Of a DNA stretch of 64,000 bases, positions 1 through 9,832 are shown piece by piece. Positions within the stretch are counted from its first letter, which is position 1. Each line of letters opens with the position of its first letter. Origin of the DNA: Laspinema palackyanum D2c (GTDB lineage: Bacteria; Cyanobacteriota; Cyanobacteriia; Cyanobacteriales; Laspinemataceae); NCBI RefSeq assembly GCF_025370875.1, contig NZ_JAMXFD010000018.1, forward strand, positions 54,999 through 118,998, given 5' to 3'. A program made the position numbers and the translations under genes. Under the pieces are notes generated by a model, which was not told the DNA's origin, did not search any database, and worked only from the letters and a program-made list of their open reading frames with translations.

Positions 1-2
1 TT

Positions 3-3000
3 TTACAGGAGTTTATCCCTACAGGTCAATCCCTAGAAATTGCCTTAGCACGAGTCAATAATGGGCGGAGCGATCGCCTGCTGCCGTTCCTCGCTTATAC
101 CGATGAAGCCGGTTTGATGCCCCTGGGACCGAATATGCGGCTTTTGGGATTGCAGAACGAGAACATGACTCACCAACGGACTGTCCGATTCCTGAACACC
201 CGTTTTCCCGGTTCCGAAGCGGTGGCAGTTGCTCCGATTCCCAGTAGCAACTGGGTGGTGTTGGTACAACTTTCCTCCACTCATGTAGAGGCAGGTATTC
301 AGCAGATGCAGTGGTTAGTGGCGGTTACGGTGGTCTTATTACTCTTAGGCACGGGAGTAATCGCCCTTTTGTTATACCCCCTCACTCGTCCGATTCTCAT
401 TCATGCTGATCAATTAGAACAGCAGTTGCAAGCGAATATGACATCTTTGGAACGGGAACTGCAAGAACGGAAGCGCACGGAACGACTATTAGCCGCCCAT
501 GCTCGGGAAAGTGCGGTGATTGCCGGATTAGGACAGTGGGCACTGGCGGGGATGGAGGTGATGAGCCTGATTGAAGAAGCAGCGGAAGAAGTTCTGCATA
601 CCCTCGATAGCGATTGTTGTTGCTTGTGGGAATTGTTAAGCGATCGCCAGGAATTTGCATTAAAAGCCGGTGGGGGATGTTGTCAAGATGCGATCGGGTC
701 GGTAACCCTAACGGTAAATACAGAATCCCAAGAGGGTTATACCTTATTGGTAAATCAACCGATTTTATGCCTGAATTTCCAAGAGGAAACCCGTTTCACT
801 CCCTCGCCCTTTTTGTTAGAACGCGGTATTGTGAGTGGGATTACAGTGCTGGTACATGGACAAACGGGACCTTATGGGGTTTTGGCGGCTTATAGTACGG
901 AACGCCATCAGTTTGATTTAGAGGATTTGCACTTTCTACAGGCGATCGCCAATGTTTTAGCGGCGGCGATCGATCGCCAGAACCGAGAACGGGCTTTGTG
1001 TGAGAGTGAAGAACGGTATGCTTTAGCCGTAGCGGGGGCGAATGATGGACTGTGGGATTGGAATTTGATCACCAACCGGGTGTATTTTTCCCCCCGTTGG
1101 AAATCGCTGTTGGGGTATCAGATTGCTCAGGGGGAGAAGATTTCTGAGCATGACTTGGTTTACCATCCAGAAGAGTGGTTTAGCCGAGTTCATGCGGATG
1201 ATATCGATGCGCTGAAACAGGCGATCGCCGATCATCTGGCTGGAGTTACCCCTCACTTCAAAAGTGAACATCGGATTTTAGATGTCGAGGGACAGTATCG
1301 CTGGATGCTGTCTCGGGGTCTGGCAGTGCGTGATCGCGAGGGAAACCCCTATCGCATGGCGGGTTCTCAAACCGACATCAGCGATCGCAAAGCCACAGAA
1401 GAAGCCAATATCCGTCTGGCTGCCTTTCCCAAATATAACCCCAATCCCGTCCTCGCCTGCGATTTTCAAGGAGAAATTCTCTACGTCAATCCTGCCACCG
1501 AACGAGTATTAGAAGAATTACGCCTGGGACTGGCAACCGGCTTTTTACCCAGGAATCATCGGGAACTGGTCATCACCTCCCTCAAGCAGGGAAAATCCGG
1601 GTGGCAGGTGGAACGTTTCGTCCAGGATCGGCTATTTTATTGGTTGTATCATCCGATTCCTTCCCTGAATATTGTGCATATTCACGTTATGGACATCACC
1701 GATCGCCAGAATGCCCAAGATACCTTACGTCATGAAGCCCTCCATGATAGTCTCACGGGGTTGCCAAACCGGGCTTTTTTCCTAAATCGCCTCACTTCTG
1801 CCCTAACTCGGGCAAAAATTCAACCCGATTATCAGTTTGCGGTGATTTTTTTAGATTTAGATCGATTTAAAGTGGTCAATGACAGTTTAGGGCATTTTAT
1901 TGGGGATTGCCTGCTCGTTGCTTTGGCAAAACGCCTGCAAAACTGCGTGGGTTCCGGTGACATTCTAGCTCGGTTTGGGGGAGATGAATTTACCATTTTA
2001 GTCGAACATATCCCAAATATTACAGCGGCAAGCACCTTGGCTGAAAAGATCCAAACTGCGCTGATTTCTCCCTTTAATCTGAAGGGTTATGAAGTCTTTA
2101 CCTCGGCAAGTATGGGCATCGCCCCCAGCAAACCGGGATATGAGCGTCCCGAAGATTTACTCCGGGATGCGGATATTGCGATGTATCGTGCCAAAGCCCG
2201 AGGCAAAGCGCGATATGAAGTGTTTGACAGCACAATGTTGGAAAATGCCGTAGCTCAATTAAACTTAGAAAATGATTTGCGGCGCTCTATTCTCAAAAAT
2301 GGTGAACTGCCTCTCCCCACTCCGACACCCACCTCAGAATTTCTCGGGAAAGATATCACCAAACCTGCCTCTAGTTCAGTCATTCCCTATGCTTCGAGTT
2401 TAGAAGAAAAAACAGATAGTCAGCCCTGTTTAGAACCAGCGGAATTCCTGCTCCATTATCAACCGATTGTGGCATTAGATACGGGGCTCCTCTCAGGATT
2501 TGAAGCCTTAGTGCGCTGGCAACATCCGGAACGCGGGTTAGTGTATCCCGGGGAATTTATCCCGGTGGCGGAAGAAACGGGGTTGATTTTACCCTTAGGG
2601 GAATGGGTGTTGCGGGAAGCTTGTTTGCAAATGCAACAGTGGCATGAGCAGTTTAAGACGCCAGAACCGTTGAGTATTAGTGTTAATTTATCGGGGCAGC
2701 AGTTGGGACAACCGGATTTATTAGATCGCATCGATCGCATTTTAGAAGAAACCCATCTGGACCCGAGTAGTTTAAAGTTAGAAATTACTGAAAGTGTGTT
2801 AATGGAAAATGCAGCATTAGCCGCGAAGTTACTGGAAAAATTGAGGGCGCGCAATATTCATTTGTGCATTGATGATTTTGGCACCGGATATTCTTCCTTG
2901 TCTCATTTGGCGCAATTTCCCATTAATACCTTGAAAATTGATAAATCATTTGTGATGGGAATGGAGGGGGATAATGAAAGTTCGGAAATTGTCCGGGCGA

Positions 3001-3176
3001 TCGCCACCCTCGCCCATAATCTCGGGATGTACGTCACCGCCGAAGGGGTGGAAAAAGAGCAACATTTAGTACAGCTTTGGTCCTTGCACTGCGATTATGG
3101 ACAGGGGTATTTTTTCTCCCGAGGGTTGGACTCGGTGGCAGCCCAAAAATTGCTAGAAAAATCCCCTCGGTGGTAA
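3..3176 (+). CDS. GAF/PAS/PAS/GGDEF/EAL cyclic-di-GMP signalling protein (5' partial)
   Basis: The reading frame is open to the left edge from base 3, so the N-terminus lies outside the window. What remains is the end of an extracytoplasmic sensor region, one membrane helix (about bases 306-385), a GAF-like domain (510-980), two PAS domains (1005-1410 and 1410-1710), a GGDEF domain (1740-2230) and an EAL domain (2440-3160). The cyclase signature RFGGDEF is intact near base 1971. The EAL domain keeps EALVRW, NLSG, ITES, IDDFGTGYSSL and the EGVE motif, as expected of an active phosphodiesterase. The inhibitory I-site upstream of GGDEF reads GSGD rather than RxxD, so product inhibition is probably lost. 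It is inferred to make and/or degrade c-di-GMP in response to a periplasmic and cytosolic signal, a common control on cyanobacterial motility and adhesion. Which activity dominates cannot be told from sequence. Confidence 0.93.
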   Translation, partial: LQEFIPTGQSLEIALARVNNGRSDRLLPFLAYTDEAGLMPLGPNMRLLGLQNENMTHQRTVRFLNTRFPGSEAVAVAPIPSSNWVVLVQLSSTHVEAGIQQMQWLVAVTVVLLLLGTGVIALLLYPLTRPILIHADQLEQQLQANMTSLERELQERKRTERLLAAHARESAVIAGLGQWALAGMEVMSLIEEAAEEVLHTLDSDCCCLWELLSDRQEFALKAGGGCCQDAIGSVTLTVNTESQEGYTLLVNQPILCLNFQEETRFTPSPFLLERGIVSGITVLVHGQTGPYGVLAAYSTERHQFDLEDLHFLQAIANVLAAAIDRQNRERALCESEERYALAVAGANDGLWDWNLITNRVYFSPRWKSLLGYQIAQGEKISEHDLVYHPEEWFSRVHADDIDALKQAIADHLAGVTPHFKSEHRILDVEGQYRWMLSRGLAVRDREGNPYRMAGSQTDISDRKATEEANIRLAAFPKYNPNPVLACDFQGEILYVNPATERVLEELRLGLATGFLPRNHRELVITSLKQGKSGWQVERFVQDRLFYWLYHPIPSLNIVHIHVMDITDRQNAQDTLRHEALHDSLTGLPNRAFFLNRLTSALTRAKIQPDYQFAVIFLDLDRFKVVNDSLGHFIGDCLLVALAKRLQNCVGSGDILARFGGDEFTILVEHIPNITAASTLAEKIQTALISPFNLKGYEVFTSASMGIAPSKPGYERPEDLLRDADIAMYRAKARGKARYEVFDSTMLENAVAQLNLENDLRRSILKNGELPLPTPTPTSEFLGKDITKPASSSVIPYASSLEEKTDSQPCLEPAEFLLHYQPIVALDTGLLSGFEALVRWQHPERGLVYPGEFIPVAEETGLILPLGEWVLREACLQMQQWHEQFKTPEPLSISVNLSGQQLGQPDLLDRIDRILEETHLDPSSLKLEITESVLMENAALAAKLLEKLRARNIHLCIDDFGTGYSSLSHLAQFPINTLKIDKSFVMGMEGDNESSEIVRAIATLAHNLGMYVTAEGVEKEQHLVQLWSLHCDYGQGYFFSRGLDSVAAQKLLEKSPRW

Positions 3177-3233
3177 CTCTCTTCCCCATTTTTCCCGGGG
3201 TTTCATATCACAAAACCTGACATTTGTCAAGGA

Positions 3234-3545
3234 TTAAAATAAATCATCAAGAGACGAGGGGAAATCGTCTCGGGGAGGGACCTGGCGATCGCCCAACTCA
3301 GAAGGGGGGCGATCGCTACTCCAGGCCCACCAAACACAACCGCAGTTCCCACACTCATAAAACTCCTGCCACTTGCGACGGTGGTTTTCGGTATAAACCG
3401 GCGATCGCCGGTTAATCCAAACCCGTTGCGCCTGCATCGAGGTCGCATGGCAAGAAGGGCAGTCGAACTCGTGAGCGTGAACTGCCTTCGTTGTCCATTC
3501 CGGTGGAATTGGCTCAAAAGCTTCCATGTCTTCAACTTCACTCAT
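3234..3545 (-). CDS. Small zinc-ribbon protein
   Basis: A protein of 103 residues with two cysteine pairs, CPSC and CGNC, about 37 residues apart, which is the pattern of a zinc ribbon; a third Cys follows the second pair (CGNCGC). The surroundings are rich in Trp and Arg (VWWAW, NRR). Such ribbons usually bind nucleic acid or a protein partner, but no specific role can be assigned. I chose the ATG at 3545; the frame can be extended to a TTG at 3599, adding 18 residues with no recognisable domain. No clear Shine-Dalgarno sequence precedes either start. It is convergent with the upstream c-di-GMP gene and divergent from the DUF3318 gene. Confidence 0.72.
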   Translation of the reverse strand: MSEVEDMEAFEPIPPEWTTKAVHAHEFDCPSCHATSMQAQRVWINRRSPVYTENHRRKWQEFYECGNCGCVWWAWSSDRPPSELGDRQVPPRDDFPSSLDDLF

Positions 3546-3718
3546 TAAAATGGCCGATAGCTGCCCTAATATTCCCTCGAAGGGCTGGTTTTGTCCCAAC
3601 CCACTCCAAAGGAGGAACGAATCGCACTATCGTATTCTATTGTAGGACGCTCTGGGCGTTTCTTTGCGAGTTCTCCCAAACTCTAACTATCCCTACTCTC
3701 AACCCGAATCTGTCTATC

Positions 3719-4327
3719 ATGGATCCATCACCCGAAATTTTCCGATTATTGGACTTGATGCCTGCATCGGGTCGGATGCTGTGCAAAATTGTCAATAAAC
3801 CGCAACAATCCACGGCGATCGAGAGTTCCTTTCCCCTGCCTTGGGCCAGGGAACGACCGATTTATATTAACTTTGACCTCTGGCGTAAATTATCCAGACC
3901 CCAAAGAGATTTGTTACTTCTGAGAACCGTGAGCTGGTTATTGGGGGTGAAATGGTTTAAACCGGACTTATATCAAGGGGTGGTGATTGCTGGATTGTTA
4001 GGCACTCTGGTTGAACTCGTGGAAGGAGATGCCGTAGGAGTGGTTACTGCTGGAGGGTTAACGGCCCTGGCAGGCGCTCAAATTTGGCGAAGCACCCACC
4101 GCAGCGATCGCGAAATAGAGGCGGATCAAGCGGCGATTCAAATTGCCCTGAGAAGAGGCTATAACGAACCGGAAGCGGCTAGACATTTGTTGAGTGCGAT
4201 CGAAACTGTTGCCACCCTCGAAGGAAGACCCGGGTTAGATTTTATGGAACTGATTCGCATCCAAAACTTACGGGCGATCGCCGGACTTTCCACCGTCGGC
4301 ATTCCTGAAGAGGGGATTCGAGAATAG
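3719..4327 (+). CDS. DUF3318 domain protein
   Basis: A 202-residue protein whose N-terminus (LLDLMPASGRM followed by KIVNKPQQ) is typical of the cyanobacterial DUF3318 family. A hydrophobic stretch rich in Gly and Val lies in the middle (roughly residues 85-120) and could be one or two membrane segments or a membrane-associated hairpin. The charged segment STHRSDREIEADQAAIQIALRRGY that follows resembles the metal-site helix region of some M48-like proteins, but no HExxH motif is present, so I do not call a peptidase. The frame continues upstream to 3491, but that part is not protein-like and overlaps the divergent gene; the ATG at 3719 is the natural start. Function unknown. Confidence 0.8.
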   Translation: MDPSPEIFRLLDLMPASGRMLCKIVNKPQQSTAIESSFPLPWARERPIYINFDLWRKLSRPQRDLLLLRTVSWLLGVKWFKPDLYQGVVIAGLLGTLVELVEGDAVGVVTAGGLTALAGAQIWRSTHRSDREIEADQAAIQIALRRGYNEPEAARHLLSAIETVATLEGRPGLDFMELIRIQNLRAIAGLSTVGIPEEGIRE

Positions 4328-4365
4328 GGGAAAGAACGAAGGATAAACCATCAAGGTAGCGGGCG

Positions 4366-4464
4366 AGGAACCCGGTTTCTTGTCCGGGCAAAAGTTAGAA
4401 ACCGGGTTTCTTCACCATCTCTGTAGCAATGGGCCACAAAATTAGGCCAGAAACCCGGTTTCTT
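4366..4464. repeat. Three copies of the palindrome AGAAACCGGGTTTCT
   Basis: Copies lie at about 4366-4381 (first base pair imperfect), 4397-4412 and 4449-4464, in the spacer between the convergent DUF3318 and glycosyltransferase genes. The same palindrome recurs at 43492 and 43544. Each copy could form a short hairpin and followed by T residues may act as a weak bidirectional terminator. Confidence 0.75.
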
Positions 4465-4499
4465 TGTCCCTGTAAGCGTTTACTTTGTTGAGCAATCTG

Positions 4500-5504
4500 T
4501 TATCGGGGCCCGGGTTCGATGACTTCACGAATTCGATAAATCGGTCGTTGCTGCGATTCATGATAGGTTCGCATCAATAACTCAGCCAAGAGGCCAAAAC
4601 TAAACAATTGCACCCCTGCCAAAAGCAGGACCACGGCCAAAATCAGTAAGGGGCGATCGCCAATACTTGCCCCAAATCCGAGTTTGAGAATCGTTAAATA
4701 CAATCCCAATCCAAAACCCAAGACCATAGACATAATCCCAAACCCGCCAAAAACGTGCATAGGACGGGTGAGAAATTTTTTCATAAAGAAAACGGTCAAT
4801 AAATCCATCAAGACCCGAATCGTTCGGCCTAATCCGTACTTGCTTTTACCATAGCGCCGCGCATGGTGACGGACTGGAATTTCGATAATTCTCGCCCCTT
4901 CAATAAATGCCAAGGCGGGTAAAAACCGATGCAATTCACCGTACAGATTCATATCCGCCACAATTTCCGTGCGGTATGCTTTTAAAGAACAGCCGTAATC
5001 GTGCAATTTGACCCCGGTTACCCTGCCGATGATGGCATTGGCAATTTTAGAAGGAAGCAAGCGAGTGAGGGCAGCATCTTGACGATTTTTACGCCACCCG
5101 CTGACGAGATCATATCCCTCATTTAACTTCATTAGCAGTTCGGGAATATCGGCGGGGTCATTTTGCAAATCCCCATCCAAGGTGACGATAATCGGCGATC
5201 GCGCCGACTTAAATCCCGCCGCCATTGCCGCCGATTGCCCATAATTGCGGCGCAAAATCACCGCTACTAGGTCATTTCGCTTTTGCGCTTCTTGCTTGAG
5301 GACTGCGGTGGAGCCATCGGTGGAGCCATCATCCACGCAGATCAGTTCATAATTAAGTTGGGCATCACTCAGGGCCTGGGCGATCGCACTGATCAGGTGC
5401 GGCAGACTCTCCACCTCGTTGTGAATCGGGACAACGACGGATACATCTAGGGGGGAAAGCGCCGGTTCGATGCGGGAAGGGTGCAAAGCGGGTGAAATTT
5501 CCAT
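4500..5504 (-). CDS. Family 2 glycosyltransferase, DPM1/GtrB type, membrane linked
   Basis: 334 residues. A GT-A domain fills residues 20-250, with the nucleotide-binding DDGSTDGS motif and the metal-binding LDGDLQNDP motif. Two membrane helices follow (roughly 255-280 and 290-315). This layout matches polyprenyl-phosphate glucosyl/mannosyl transferases (DPM1, GtrB, ArnC-like), which load a sugar from a nucleotide donor on undecaprenyl phosphate at the cytoplasmic face for later use in cell-surface glycans. The sugar cannot be predicted. The ATG at 5504 is followed directly by residues leading into the GT fold. It is a single gene with the nearest neighbour on the same strand far away. Confidence 0.88.
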   Translation of the reverse strand: MEISPALHPSRIEPALSPLDVSVVVPIHNEVESLPHLISAIAQALSDAQLNYELICVDDGSTDGSTAVLKQEAQKRNDLVAVILRRNYGQSAAMAAGFKSARSPIIVTLDGDLQNDPADIPELLMKLNEGYDLVSGWRKNRQDAALTRLLPSKIANAIIGRVTGVKLHDYGCSLKAYRTEIVADMNLYGELHRFLPALAFIEGARIIEIPVRHHARRYGKSKYGLGRTIRVLMDLLTVFFMKKFLTRPMHVFGGFGIMSMVLGFGLGLYLTILKLGFGASIGDRPLLILAVVLLLAGVQLFSFGLLAELLMRTYHESQQRPIYRIREVIEPGPR

Positions 5505-5561
5505 TTATCTGTAATAATCAAACTCAATAGTTGGATTTTCCCTTCGGGGTAAAATCGATGA

Positions 5562-5641
5562 GCAAGTGGAATCAATCTGGATTACAGGAATATCGAACCC
5601 CAAGGAGCAAGTATCTATTATGACGCCTTGCTGGGGTTTTT
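5562..5641 (+). ncRNA. Candidate small RNA of about 80 nt
   Basis: A TAAAAT box at 5550-5555 could be a -10 element, and a terminator-like stem (AACCCC...GCAAG pairing with CTTGCTGGGGTT, with a 3-base bulge) followed by TTTTT ends at 5641. No coding gene on the plus strand precedes the hairpin, so it would have to end an independent transcript. This is an inference from signals only; the sequence is not one I recognise as Yfr1, Yfr2 or 6S RNA. Confidence 0.3.
5596..5641 (+). terminator. Orphan intrinsic terminator-like hairpin
   Basis: Left arm 5596-5611, right arm 5627-5639, followed by T residues. It points in the plus direction although the only upstream gene is transcribed away from it. 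Confidence 0.5.
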
Positions 5642-6177
5642 GAAAGGATCGGTAATTTTATTCTGATTTCATCATGTCATGTTTTGGGAACCTCTCCTCC
5701 CAGTTTACCCGGATCAAAATTTTACCCTCCACTGGAGTCTGGCTACTCTTCCCGAGGACGACGCTCCAGTAAAGGTTAAAAACTATTTTTTCACAACCCA
5801 CTGCCCTCAAAGCAGTCAATCTAGGCAAACCCTCAATGTTTTGTCCTGGGAATAGAGCCAGTCTAAATGAATTTGACCTAGAGAAAGCAAGCTTTCTGGC
5901 TCCCACTACCCGATTATCAGTCTGGGATCCATTGCCAGAAGGATTAAGGTTCGCTCTATGATAAAACTGGCTGGATACTTTAGGAAATCTTGCGTAAAAT
6001 TTTGACAGGGCAATTCTACCTTGAATGCCAATTAATCCCCTACCTAGTGACGGTTATTACAAAGTATTAATTGAATTGAAAAACTCCCCCTTCTGGGGAC
6101 TGCATTTTTAAGTAATTAGGCAATACTTTTAAAGCCTGAACTTCTAATATCCATGTTTGTTAATCCACCTTAATTCC

Positions 6178-7329
6178 ATGACTTTAAAAACTGTTGATGC
6201 TATTCTATCCCGTGCTTTAGCGGGAACCGATATTTCTCCAGCAGAAGCGGCAATCTTACTCCAGGAAACCGACCCGGAACAGGTGGCGACGATTGCCCAG
6301 GTTGCGGATGAACTCCGGCAAAAACAATCGGGTAATTCGGTCACTTATGTGATTAACAGAAATATTAACTTTACCAACATTTGCGAGCAACATTGTAGTT
6401 TCTGTGCTTTTCGCCGGGATGCGGATGAAGAGGGAGCCTTTTGGCTGGATTGGGGAAAAATTCTGGAAAAAACCACCGATGCGGTGCAACGGGGAGCAAC
6501 GGAAATTTGTATGCAGGGCGGTTTGCATTTGGAGGCTAAAATTGATGGAAAATCTTTGCCTTATTATTTGAAGCTAGTGAGGACAATTAAAGATGAATTT
6601 CCGGATTTACATTTGCACGCTTTTTCTCCCCAAGAAGTCCAGTTTATTGCCCGGGAAGACCAAATAAGTTATGAGGAAACGATCGCCAGGTTGCAAGAGG
6701 CGGGAGTGGGTTCCATGCCGGGAACTGCTGCGGAAGTCTTGGACGATCGCATCCGAAATATTATTTGCCCGGAAAAAATTAATACCGAAACTTGGCTAGA
6801 AATTGTCAGTACCGCCCATCGCTTAGGATTACCTACGACTAGCACGATGTTGTGTGGACATATTGAAACACCGCAGCAACAAATCGACCATTTGGAAAAA
6901 TTGAGAGCACTTCAACAAACTGCCTGCGATCGCCACTATCCCGCCCAAATTACCGAATTTATTTTACTCCCCTTTGTGGGAGAACAAGCCCCGGCACCCT
7001 TACGCCGTCGCGTCGGTCGAGATCAACCCATTCTAGCTAATACCTTGCTCCTAACTGCGGTTTCCCGAATCTTCCTCGGCAACTGGATTTCCAATCATCA
7101 ACCGAGTTGGGTAAAACTGGGATTAGAGGGAGCAACAAAAGCCCTCAACTGGGGATGCAATGATATTGGCGGCACCTTAATGGAAGAACATATTACGACA
7201 ATGGCAGGTGCGAAAGGGGGCAGCTGTATGGAACCCGAAACCCTGCGATCGGCGATTACCTCAATTAACCGCCCATACCAACAAAGACATACCCTTTATT
7301 ACCCCATAACTGCCCCCATTTGCCCTTAA
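6178..7329 (+). CDS. cofH: FO synthase subunit 2, radical SAM enzyme CofH
   Basis: 383 residues, the usual length of CofH. The radical SAM cluster motif reads CEQHCSFC (CxxxCxxC) and is preceded by NRNINFTNI, a hallmark of CofH; CofG differs here. CofH transfers the 4-hydroxybenzyl part of tyrosine to 5-amino-6-ribitylaminouracil; CofG then closes the ring to give 7,8-didemethyl-8-hydroxy-5-deazariboflavin (FO). In cyanobacteria FO (8-HDF) is best known as the antenna chromophore of some DNA photolyases. No cofG is present in the window, which is usual in this phylum because the genes are unlinked. I chose the ATG at 6178; a TTG at 6157 in the same frame adds seven residues. Confidence 0.95.
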   Translation: MTLKTVDAILSRALAGTDISPAEAAILLQETDPEQVATIAQVADELRQKQSGNSVTYVINRNINFTNICEQHCSFCAFRRDADEEGAFWLDWGKILEKTTDAVQRGATEICMQGGLHLEAKIDGKSLPYYLKLVRTIKDEFPDLHLHAFSPQEVQFIAREDQISYEETIARLQEAGVGSMPGTAAEVLDDRIRNIICPEKINTETWLEIVSTAHRLGLPTTSTMLCGHIETPQQQIDHLEKLRALQQTACDRHYPAQITEFILLPFVGEQAPAPLRRRVGRDQPILANTLLLTAVSRIFLGNWISNHQPSWVKLGLEGATKALNWGCNDIGGTLMEEHITTMAGAKGGSCMEPETLRSAITSINRPYQQRHTLYYPITAPICP

Positions 7330-7771
7330 AAAAATCTGATTGCCCGAATCAACAGAAAATCATCCGGTTTAGGCTAAATTCGATGAAACTAAGCGGAACT
7401 GATTTTCACTCTACTTCCGTCTACTGGGCCAGTACAGCATTGGGAAAAATACCAAGTTTTTTGATAAAATCCGGAGCAATTTGCCGCTTTCTGTGGGGGG
7501 TGAAACCGAGTTTTTTGTCCCTTTTATCGAATACTGTACCCCTGTCCTACGGATTCACCCCAGGGATGTAAAATAGTCCCTGAAATTGCTACTCAAAAAA
7601 CCTGGGTATTCCCTCCCTTTGATTCTTCCTACAGTTGGTTCCGGGACTCCCCACCAACGGGGGTGTGCCTGTGGGCGGATCCCTGATTTTTGAGAATTGG
7701 GGGAGGATACCCGAAAGAAAGTAACAGTTTACGTTAAATTGTCAATTGCACTCCTGACGCTCGGTAACATC
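7330..7771. other. Intergenic region between cofH and DUF3352 gene
   Basis: 442 bases. Short open frames exist but lack protein-like composition. Two similar segments (AAGTTTTTTGATAAAAT near 7453 and GAGTTTTTTGTCCC near 7509) give the region a repetitive look. A small GGGACTCCCC...GGGGGTG hairpin occurs near 7645. The promoter of the downstream gene is expected here but no -35/-10 pair stands out. Confidence 0.5.
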
Positions 7772-9607
7772 ATGTCTGAGACTAACTCTGAGATCCAAGA
7801 CACTAAAGAGACCCCAAAATTCAAACTGGAGAAACAAAAAGTTTCCATCGGGATCGCCGCTGTTGCGGCGGTCCTGTTACTCGGTGGAGCAATTACGGCA
7901 TTTTGGGCGATCGCCCAAAAACGGCCTTTACCTGAGATTCCAGTGGGTGCCGAACTGATCCCTGAAGATGCGTTGATGACCCTTTCCCTGACTACCGATG
8001 CGGGACAGTGGCAAAGAATGCGCGAATTGGGGACCCCGGAAAGCCAACAGTTGCTGGATAACTACCTGGTGCAGTTGCGCGATCGCTACCTCACCGCCAA
8101 TGGATTCCAGTATGAACAAGACATTCAACCTTGGGTAGGGTCCGAAGTTACCCTGGGGTTTTTACCCCCCTTCCCGGTGAATGCCTCTGGAGAAGATAAC
8201 GAAATCGTGCCCTCTCCCGCAGCATTTTCGGGTCGCCAGTCTCTCCTGATGGTGTTACCGATCGCCAATCCCAATCGCGCTAAGCAAATACTAGAATCCG
8301 CCCAACCTCCACAAGGCGGCAGATGGGTCCCTCGGACTTACAAAAATATAGAAATTAAGGAAACTCAAGGGGTGGCGGATGAGAATCGCTTTTCAGTCAC
8401 CGTTATCGATGGGCGCTATTTAGCGATCGCCAAGGATAGCGAAACCATCAACCGCGCGATCGACACCTTCCTCGGCGAACCCTCCATCGTTGATGCACCC
8501 GGTGCGATCGCCGCATGGCAAAAAATCGAAACCTCCCGACCCTTTGGCCGTTTTTATGTGAACGTCCCCGTCGCTGCTGCCGTTGCCTCGTTAAACTCCG
8601 ATCGCGCCGTTCCCGAAGAAATTGCCCAGCAGCAACAAAACCAAGGATTCGCCACCAGTATCACCCTCCAACCCGAAGGCATTGCCTTTGATACCGTCGC
8701 ATGGCTCAAACCCGATAGCGAACGCAAATATGCTGTCGAAAATAATGGCAAAACCATGACAACGCGCCTCCCTGCGGACACCTTAATGATGATGTCGGGA
8801 GGCAATTTACAGCGCGTCTGGCAAGATTATAGCCAAGGAGTGGCAACCAATCCCCTGTCACCGATTGATCCCCAATGGTTGCAAACGGCGATCCGAAATA
8901 CCACGACCCTAGATTTAGAAAAAGACTTACTCCCCTGGATGCAGGGGGAATTTTCCCTGGCGATGCTGCCACCGCCAGAAAACAATACCTCGTTTTTTCC
9001 CGTGGGGGTGGTATTAATGGTCCAAGCCAGCGATCGCCGTGCGGGGGAGGCGACTCTCTCTAAGCTCGATCAGGTCATGAGTGAACAATATAACTTTAAA
9101 GTTGAACCTGTCCAGATTGGCGAACAGCCTATAGTCAAATGGACGGCACAAAATGGTTCCGTAAGCGTGAACCACGGCTGGTTAGATGGCAATGTAGCCT
9201 TTATCAGCATTTTGGCCCCCGTTGCTGAGAGGATTATCCCCAAACCGCAAACTCCCCTGGCGATGAGTCAGCAATTCCAAAGTGTGGTCCCGTTAGAACT
9301 TACTCCTAACAACGGCCATTTTTTCATGGATATGGAACGCACACTCAATACCAATACTCCGGCATGGTTGCAACTGCCTCCCCAACAACAAATTGCCATT
9401 AATGCGATGCGGGCGATCGGGGTGACTGCGGCAATTGAAAACCAACGCACCACTCGTTATCAAGTGTTTGTAGCGATGAAAAAAACGGGGAGTAGACCCG
9501 AACCTCTCCCCCCTGCCACCCTTCCCGGCGCACAACCGGCAACCCCATCTCCTACCCCTGAAGCACAACCCACTCCAGAGGTAGAGACTCCGAGTAACCC
9601 CGAGTAA
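7772..9607 (+). CDS. DUF3352 domain membrane-anchored protein
   Basis: 611 residues. A short charged N-terminus is followed by one membrane helix (about residues 30-52) and a long soluble region that begins PVGAELIPEDALMTLSLTTDAGQW in separate short motifs typical of the cyanobacterial DUF3352 family (for example LIPEDALM and QLLDNYL). The C-terminal 40 residues are rich in Pro, Thr and Glu, a flexible tail. The topology suggests a periplasmic or lumenal domain anchored by its N-terminus. Biochemical role unknown. The frame extends upstream to 7697, but the ATG at 7772 fits the family N-terminus and the start of coding composition. A strong terminator follows at 9674. Confidence 0.86.
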   Translation: MSETNSEIQDTKETPKFKLEKQKVSIGIAAVAAVLLLGGAITAFWAIAQKRPLPEIPVGAELIPEDALMTLSLTTDAGQWQRMRELGTPESQQLLDNYLVQLRDRYLTANGFQYEQDIQPWVGSEVTLGFLPPFPVNASGEDNEIVPSPAAFSGRQSLLMVLPIANPNRAKQILESAQPPQGGRWVPRTYKNIEIKETQGVADENRFSVTVIDGRYLAIAKDSETINRAIDTFLGEPSIVDAPGAIAAWQKIETSRPFGRFYVNVPVAAAVASLNSDRAVPEEIAQQQQNQGFATSITLQPEGIAFDTVAWLKPDSERKYAVENNGKTMTTRLPADTLMMMSGGNLQRVWQDYSQGVATNPLSPIDPQWLQTAIRNTTTLDLEKDLLPWMQGEFSLAMLPPPENNTSFFPVGVVLMVQASDRRAGEATLSKLDQVMSEQYNFKVEPVQIGEQPIVKWTAQNGSVSVNHGWLDGNVAFISILAPVAERIIPKPQTPLAMSQQFQSVVPLELTPNNGHFFMDMERTLNTNTPAWLQLPPQQQIAINAMRAIGVTAAIENQRTTRYQVFVAMKKTGSRPEPLPPATLPGAQPATPSPTPEAQPTPEVETPSNPE

Positions 9608-9673
9608 TAGAGACTGGCAGGGGCGATCGCGGTTACGGGGGGATTTCCTCGGAATCCGGTTGTCAAAGTCTAT

Positions 9674-9706
9674 AAAAACCCCCACCCTTGAGGGTGTGGG
9701 TTTTTT
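9674..9706 (+). terminator. Intrinsic terminator after DUF3352 gene
   Basis: AAAACCCCCACCCT and AGGGTGTGGGTTTTTT form a strong stem with a T6 tract, 67 bases past the stop codon. The A-rich left side makes it potentially bidirectional. The preceding bases CGGAATCCGGTTG...GTCTATAAAAACC belong to a dispersed repeat family also seen near 25.7, 40.3 and 63.8 kb. Confidence 0.88.
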
Positions 9707-9832
9707 CCAGCCCAAAAATCCCCCAATGCGATCGCCTCTGAAAACTCCGGTGCCAAATTCACAGGTTTGAGCCGCCCCAAGAATGGTTAGGATGGAGATA
9801 ACTAGAATGTCTCAATCTAAACCGATGGGAGA

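Larger units (their letters stand above)
5505..6177. other. Intergenic region between glycosyltransferase and cofH
   Basis: 673 bases without a convincing gene. It should carry the divergent promoters for the glycosyltransferase (minus) and cofH (plus). A terminator-like hairpin with a T tract on the plus strand lies at 5596-5641 (separate entry). The rest is AT-rich towards cofH and shows no other clear structure. A minus-strand frame at 5658-5906 looks random. Confidence 0.6.

Noticed and set aside
4080..4210. DUF3318 protein as an M48-like metallopeptidase
   Set aside because: The helix REIEADQAA is reminiscent of the third metal ligand helix, but there is no HExxH motif.
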